From JBEKIK01 sp049509395 (GTDB lineage Bacteria > Planctomycetota > Planctomycetia > Pirellulales > Thermoguttaceae), in assembly GCA_049509395.1 (NCBI GenBank), contig JBEKZY010000265.1, forward strand, positions 1 through 6,988: DNA of 6,988 nt. Reading direction: 5' to 3'. The translations under genes and the position numbers were made by a program. Every line of letters starts with the position of its first letter. The first letter of the stretch is position 1. Below are positions 5,631 to 6,988 of the stretch, piece after piece. The notes under the pieces are model-generated. The model was not told the origin of the DNA and did not search any database. It saw only the letters and a program-made list of their open reading frames with translations.

Positions 5631-5719
5631 TCTAACAAAATGGGGACTGGCTCCCGACATTTCCAGGAAAACCGCTGAAAAAAGGATTTCGGCAGTGCGC
5701 CCGTCCCCATTTTGTTAGA
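5631..5719. repeat. 89-bp REP/MITE-like palindromic element
   Basis: The ends are exact 17-bp inverted copies: TCTAACAAAATGGGGAC (5631-5647) and GTCCCCATTTTGTTAGA (5703-5719). Pairing continues inward imperfectly, with GG-C-CCCGACATTTCC on the left against the reverse complement of GGATTTCGGCAGTGCGCCC on the right. The whole element could fold into one long stem-loop. Such intergenic palindromes are typical of REP or short non-autonomous mobile elements. No transposase or clear target-site duplication is visible here, so mobility is inferred. Confidence 0.6.
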
Positions 5720-5784
5720 GGCTCCCCAAAAAATGCGCATTTTGATGATTATGTGAATTAAGTGGATTTCTTTCAATAAATTGT

Positions 5785-5813
5785 TTGCAATTACGCACAA
5801 ATTTGATTATGTT
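5785..5813 (+). promoter_or_regulatory. Candidate promoter for the double-DTG protein gene
   Basis: TTGCAA (5785-5790) and TATGTT (5808-5813) are separated by 17 bases, each 4 of 6 to consensus. Transcription would start near 5820, leaving a leader of about 115 nt that includes the G tract and the adjoining dyad. Modest match only. Confidence 0.35.
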
Positions 5814-5934
5814 GTATGAAATTCCGCGTCAATTATTTAGGCCTGGCAGACACACCGGGGGGGTTATTGCGGGTTTATTATGCCGCATTAAGGTTGGAAC
5901 TTTAAACTTTTTTGTTACATGAAAGGAGGCAGCG

Positions 5935-6988
5935 GTGAGACACATGGGGCTATATCGCCTTACGGCAACGGCGTTTATCTTTTCTTGGATTCTTCTCCTC
6001 CAAACGCCCCCAAGTTATTGGGCTCAGGATGTACAAATCGATCTTATTCCTGGGCTGGACGAAATCGGCAGCCAAATAGAAACCGTGCAAGTCTATCGAG
6101 AATCCGGCGTCGATCATCAAATGTTTGGCATCTACGATACGGGCGCTTCGGTAATATCCATCTCCGTCGATGACCAAAGCGGTTTTTTTCTCGACTTGGA
6201 AACCCCGCCGCCGATTCCGATTTTACAGCCTGGCGGCGCAGCCGCTCAAGGCATAGGCGGCGATCTGGTCGGCGACGTTTCCAAACCGGGAACCATTTTG
6301 GCCGACGGGTTACACGCATTTACCCTCGATCTCAGTGATATATTTAACATGAATCCGCTTATTGATACTTCCCACGCAATCTCGGTGCCGAACATCCAAA
6401 CTTTCGTAGGCACTGCCAGCGGAAGTGCGTCTTTGCCGAGCATCACAGGCACGCCCATCCACAGCACGGGCATGGTAAGCAAAGTCGACATGCAAGGTTA
6501 TAAGCTCGATTTCGGCGACGGATTGGTCTTCGGCATTCCTGACTTGAAGTTTGTGGCCCCTAAAACCACCGACGCCGTTTTGCCCGGCACGTCATTCACG
6601 CCCACGCCCGTGAGGATTCCTTTGCAACTGCTGGGCGAGAACAATTACGCCCATCCCGGCAATTCGGTTACATCAGGGCCTAATCCGGTTCAAAACAGCG
6701 TGGCATTGAATCAAGGGACAAATGCCATAAGCGGCAAGACGTTTCTCTTCGACACCGGGGCGCAGATGACTATTATTTCGACAAAAGTCGCCGCTGCTTT
6801 AGGCCTGGATCTTAACGCGCCGGCCACAACCATCGACGTGCAGGGCGCGGCCGGCAATTCGGTCTCTGTTCCCGGTTACATAATCGACTCGCTCGAACTT
6901 CCACGCCTGGACCAGAACAACGCTCCCATCAGCGATAAATTAAAAATCACCAACGTGCCTGTTTTCGTGCTCGATCTGGGCGTAGACG
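5935..6988 (+). CDS. Secreted retropepsin/pepsin-like protein with two DTG motifs, probable aspartic protease, 3' end cut
   Basis: Predicted exported protein; 351 residues are visible and the frame is open at the right edge. GTG 5935 follows AAAGGAGG (5922-5929) by 5 nt. The next in-frame ATG (5944) would be 14 nt away, so GTG is preferred. Residues 1-30 form a signal peptide (basic start, hydrophobic core AFIFSWILLL, likely cut near YWA-QD). Two Asp-Thr-Gly triads in the right hydrophobic setting are present: FGIYDTGASVISIS (64-77) and FLFDTGAQMTIIS (270-282), with catalytic candidates Asp68 and Asp273, 205 residues apart. This spacing recalls the two lobes of pepsin (about 183 apart) more than a single-DTG retropepsin that must dimerise. 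The rest is Gly/Pro/Asn-rich beta-like sequence. The C-terminus, which could hold a sorting signal, is outside the window. Protease activity is inferred; a non-catalytic role is possible. Confidence 0.75.
   Translation, partial: MRHMGLYRLTATAFIFSWILLLQTPPSYWAQDVQIDLIPGLDEIGSQIETVQVYRESGVDHQMFGIYDTGASVISISVDDQSGFFLDLETPPPIPILQPGGAAAQGIGGDLVGDVSKPGTILADGLHAFTLDLSDIFNMNPLIDTSHAISVPNIQTFVGTASGSASLPSITGTPIHSTGMVSKVDMQGYKLDFGDGLVFGIPDLKFVAPKTTDAVLPGTSFTPTPVRIPLQLLGENNYAHPGNSVTSGPNPVQNSVALNQGTNAISGKTFLFDTGAQMTIISTKVAAALGLDLNAPATTIDVQGAAGNSVSVPGYIIDSLELPRLDQNNAPISDKLKITNVPVFVLDLGVD

Larger units (their letters stand above)
5256..5934. other. Long intergenic region between the pilin and the double-DTG protein gene
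   Basis: 679 bp without a convincing gene. From left to right it holds the pilin leader hairpin and promoter (5272-5345). Next comes a dyad-rich stretch at 5346-5401 with CCGTACGG and CGCCG-ATA-CGGCG, then AT-rich DNA at 5420-5630. A possible plus-strand promoter lies there (TTGACT 5566-5571, TATACC 5590-5595, 18-nt spacing). The palindromic repeat follows at 5631-5719, and a candidate promoter for the downstream gene (TTGCAA 5785-5790, TATGTT 5808-5813, 17 nt apart). A seven-G tract at about 5857-5863 is followed by a 9-bp dyad with one mismatch (5864-5872 and 5883-5891). A minus-strand open frame at 5477-5800 runs straight through the palindrome and is not credible as a gene. Confidence 0.55.

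Noticed and set aside
5820..5880. Possible sigma54 promoter (TGGCA followed by G-rich DNA) before the double-DTG gene
   Set aside because: The required GG and GC dinucleotides are not at the correct spacing; the sequence after TGGCA gives GG rather than GC.
5919..6173. 84-codon frame starting at ATG 5919
   Set aside because: It lies in another frame, contains the ribosome site of the double-DTG gene within its own first codons, and has no family features.
1..6988. tRNA, rRNA, CRISPR array, integrase, intact transposase or defence genes
   Set aside because: None seen on either strand by eye. The only short repeats are the heptamers at 751-771 and the palindromes listed, none with CRISPR-like spacing.

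Overview
The window (about 7 kb, moderate GC in genes, AT-rich spacers) looks like chromosomal DNA of a planctomycete (Planctomycetota, perhaps Pirellulales-like). The main clues are a lipoprotein with a YdjY-type domain of the kind abundant in planctomycetes, a stand-alone Flp/type IVb pilin, a secreted protein with aspartic-protease motifs, and loosely spaced, mostly single-gene transcription units. The taxonomic assignment is inferred from protein resemblance; no rRNA gene or other marker is present.

Layout, left to right. (1) 1-452 minus: 5' part of ispE (isoprenoid precursor synthesis, MEP pathway), cut by the window edge, with a good sigma70-type promoter at 520-548. (2) 808-1209 plus: stand-alone receiver-domain response regulator, preceded by three 7-bp direct repeats and followed by a clear intrinsic terminator. 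(3) 1331-2275 minus: YdjY-domain lipoprotein. Its start is best placed at a GTG with a strong Shine-Dalgarno, and its leader carries a perfect 10-bp hairpin. (4) 2535-4190 minus: GAF plus HD-GYP protein, a probable cyclic-di-GMP phosphodiesterase. (5) 4498-5016 plus: Nudix hydrolase of the ADP-ribose pyrophosphatase type. (6) 5032-5068: perfect 14-bp hairpin between two convergent genes. (7) 5082-5255 minus: 57-residue Flp-type pilin with a TTGACA-N17-TGGAAT promoter and dyad-rich upstream DNA. (8) 5256-5934: long intergenic region containing an 89-bp REP/MITE-like palindrome. (9) 5935 to the end, plus: secreted protein with two Asp-Thr-Gly motifs, possibly a single-chain two-lobed aspartic protease, cut by the right edge.

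The genes do not form one operon. A loose theme is signalling and cell surface: a receiver protein, a c-di-GMP-degrading enzyme, a lipoprotein, an adhesive-type pilin and an exported protease lie near housekeeping genes (ispE, Nudix). Any functional link between the receiver protein, the HD-GYP protein and the pilin is inference from proximity only. I see no defence system, CRISPR array, integrase or intact transposase. The least ordinary items are the double-DTG protein, the palindromic repeat, the dyads around the pilin promoter and the lipoprotein leader hairpin.
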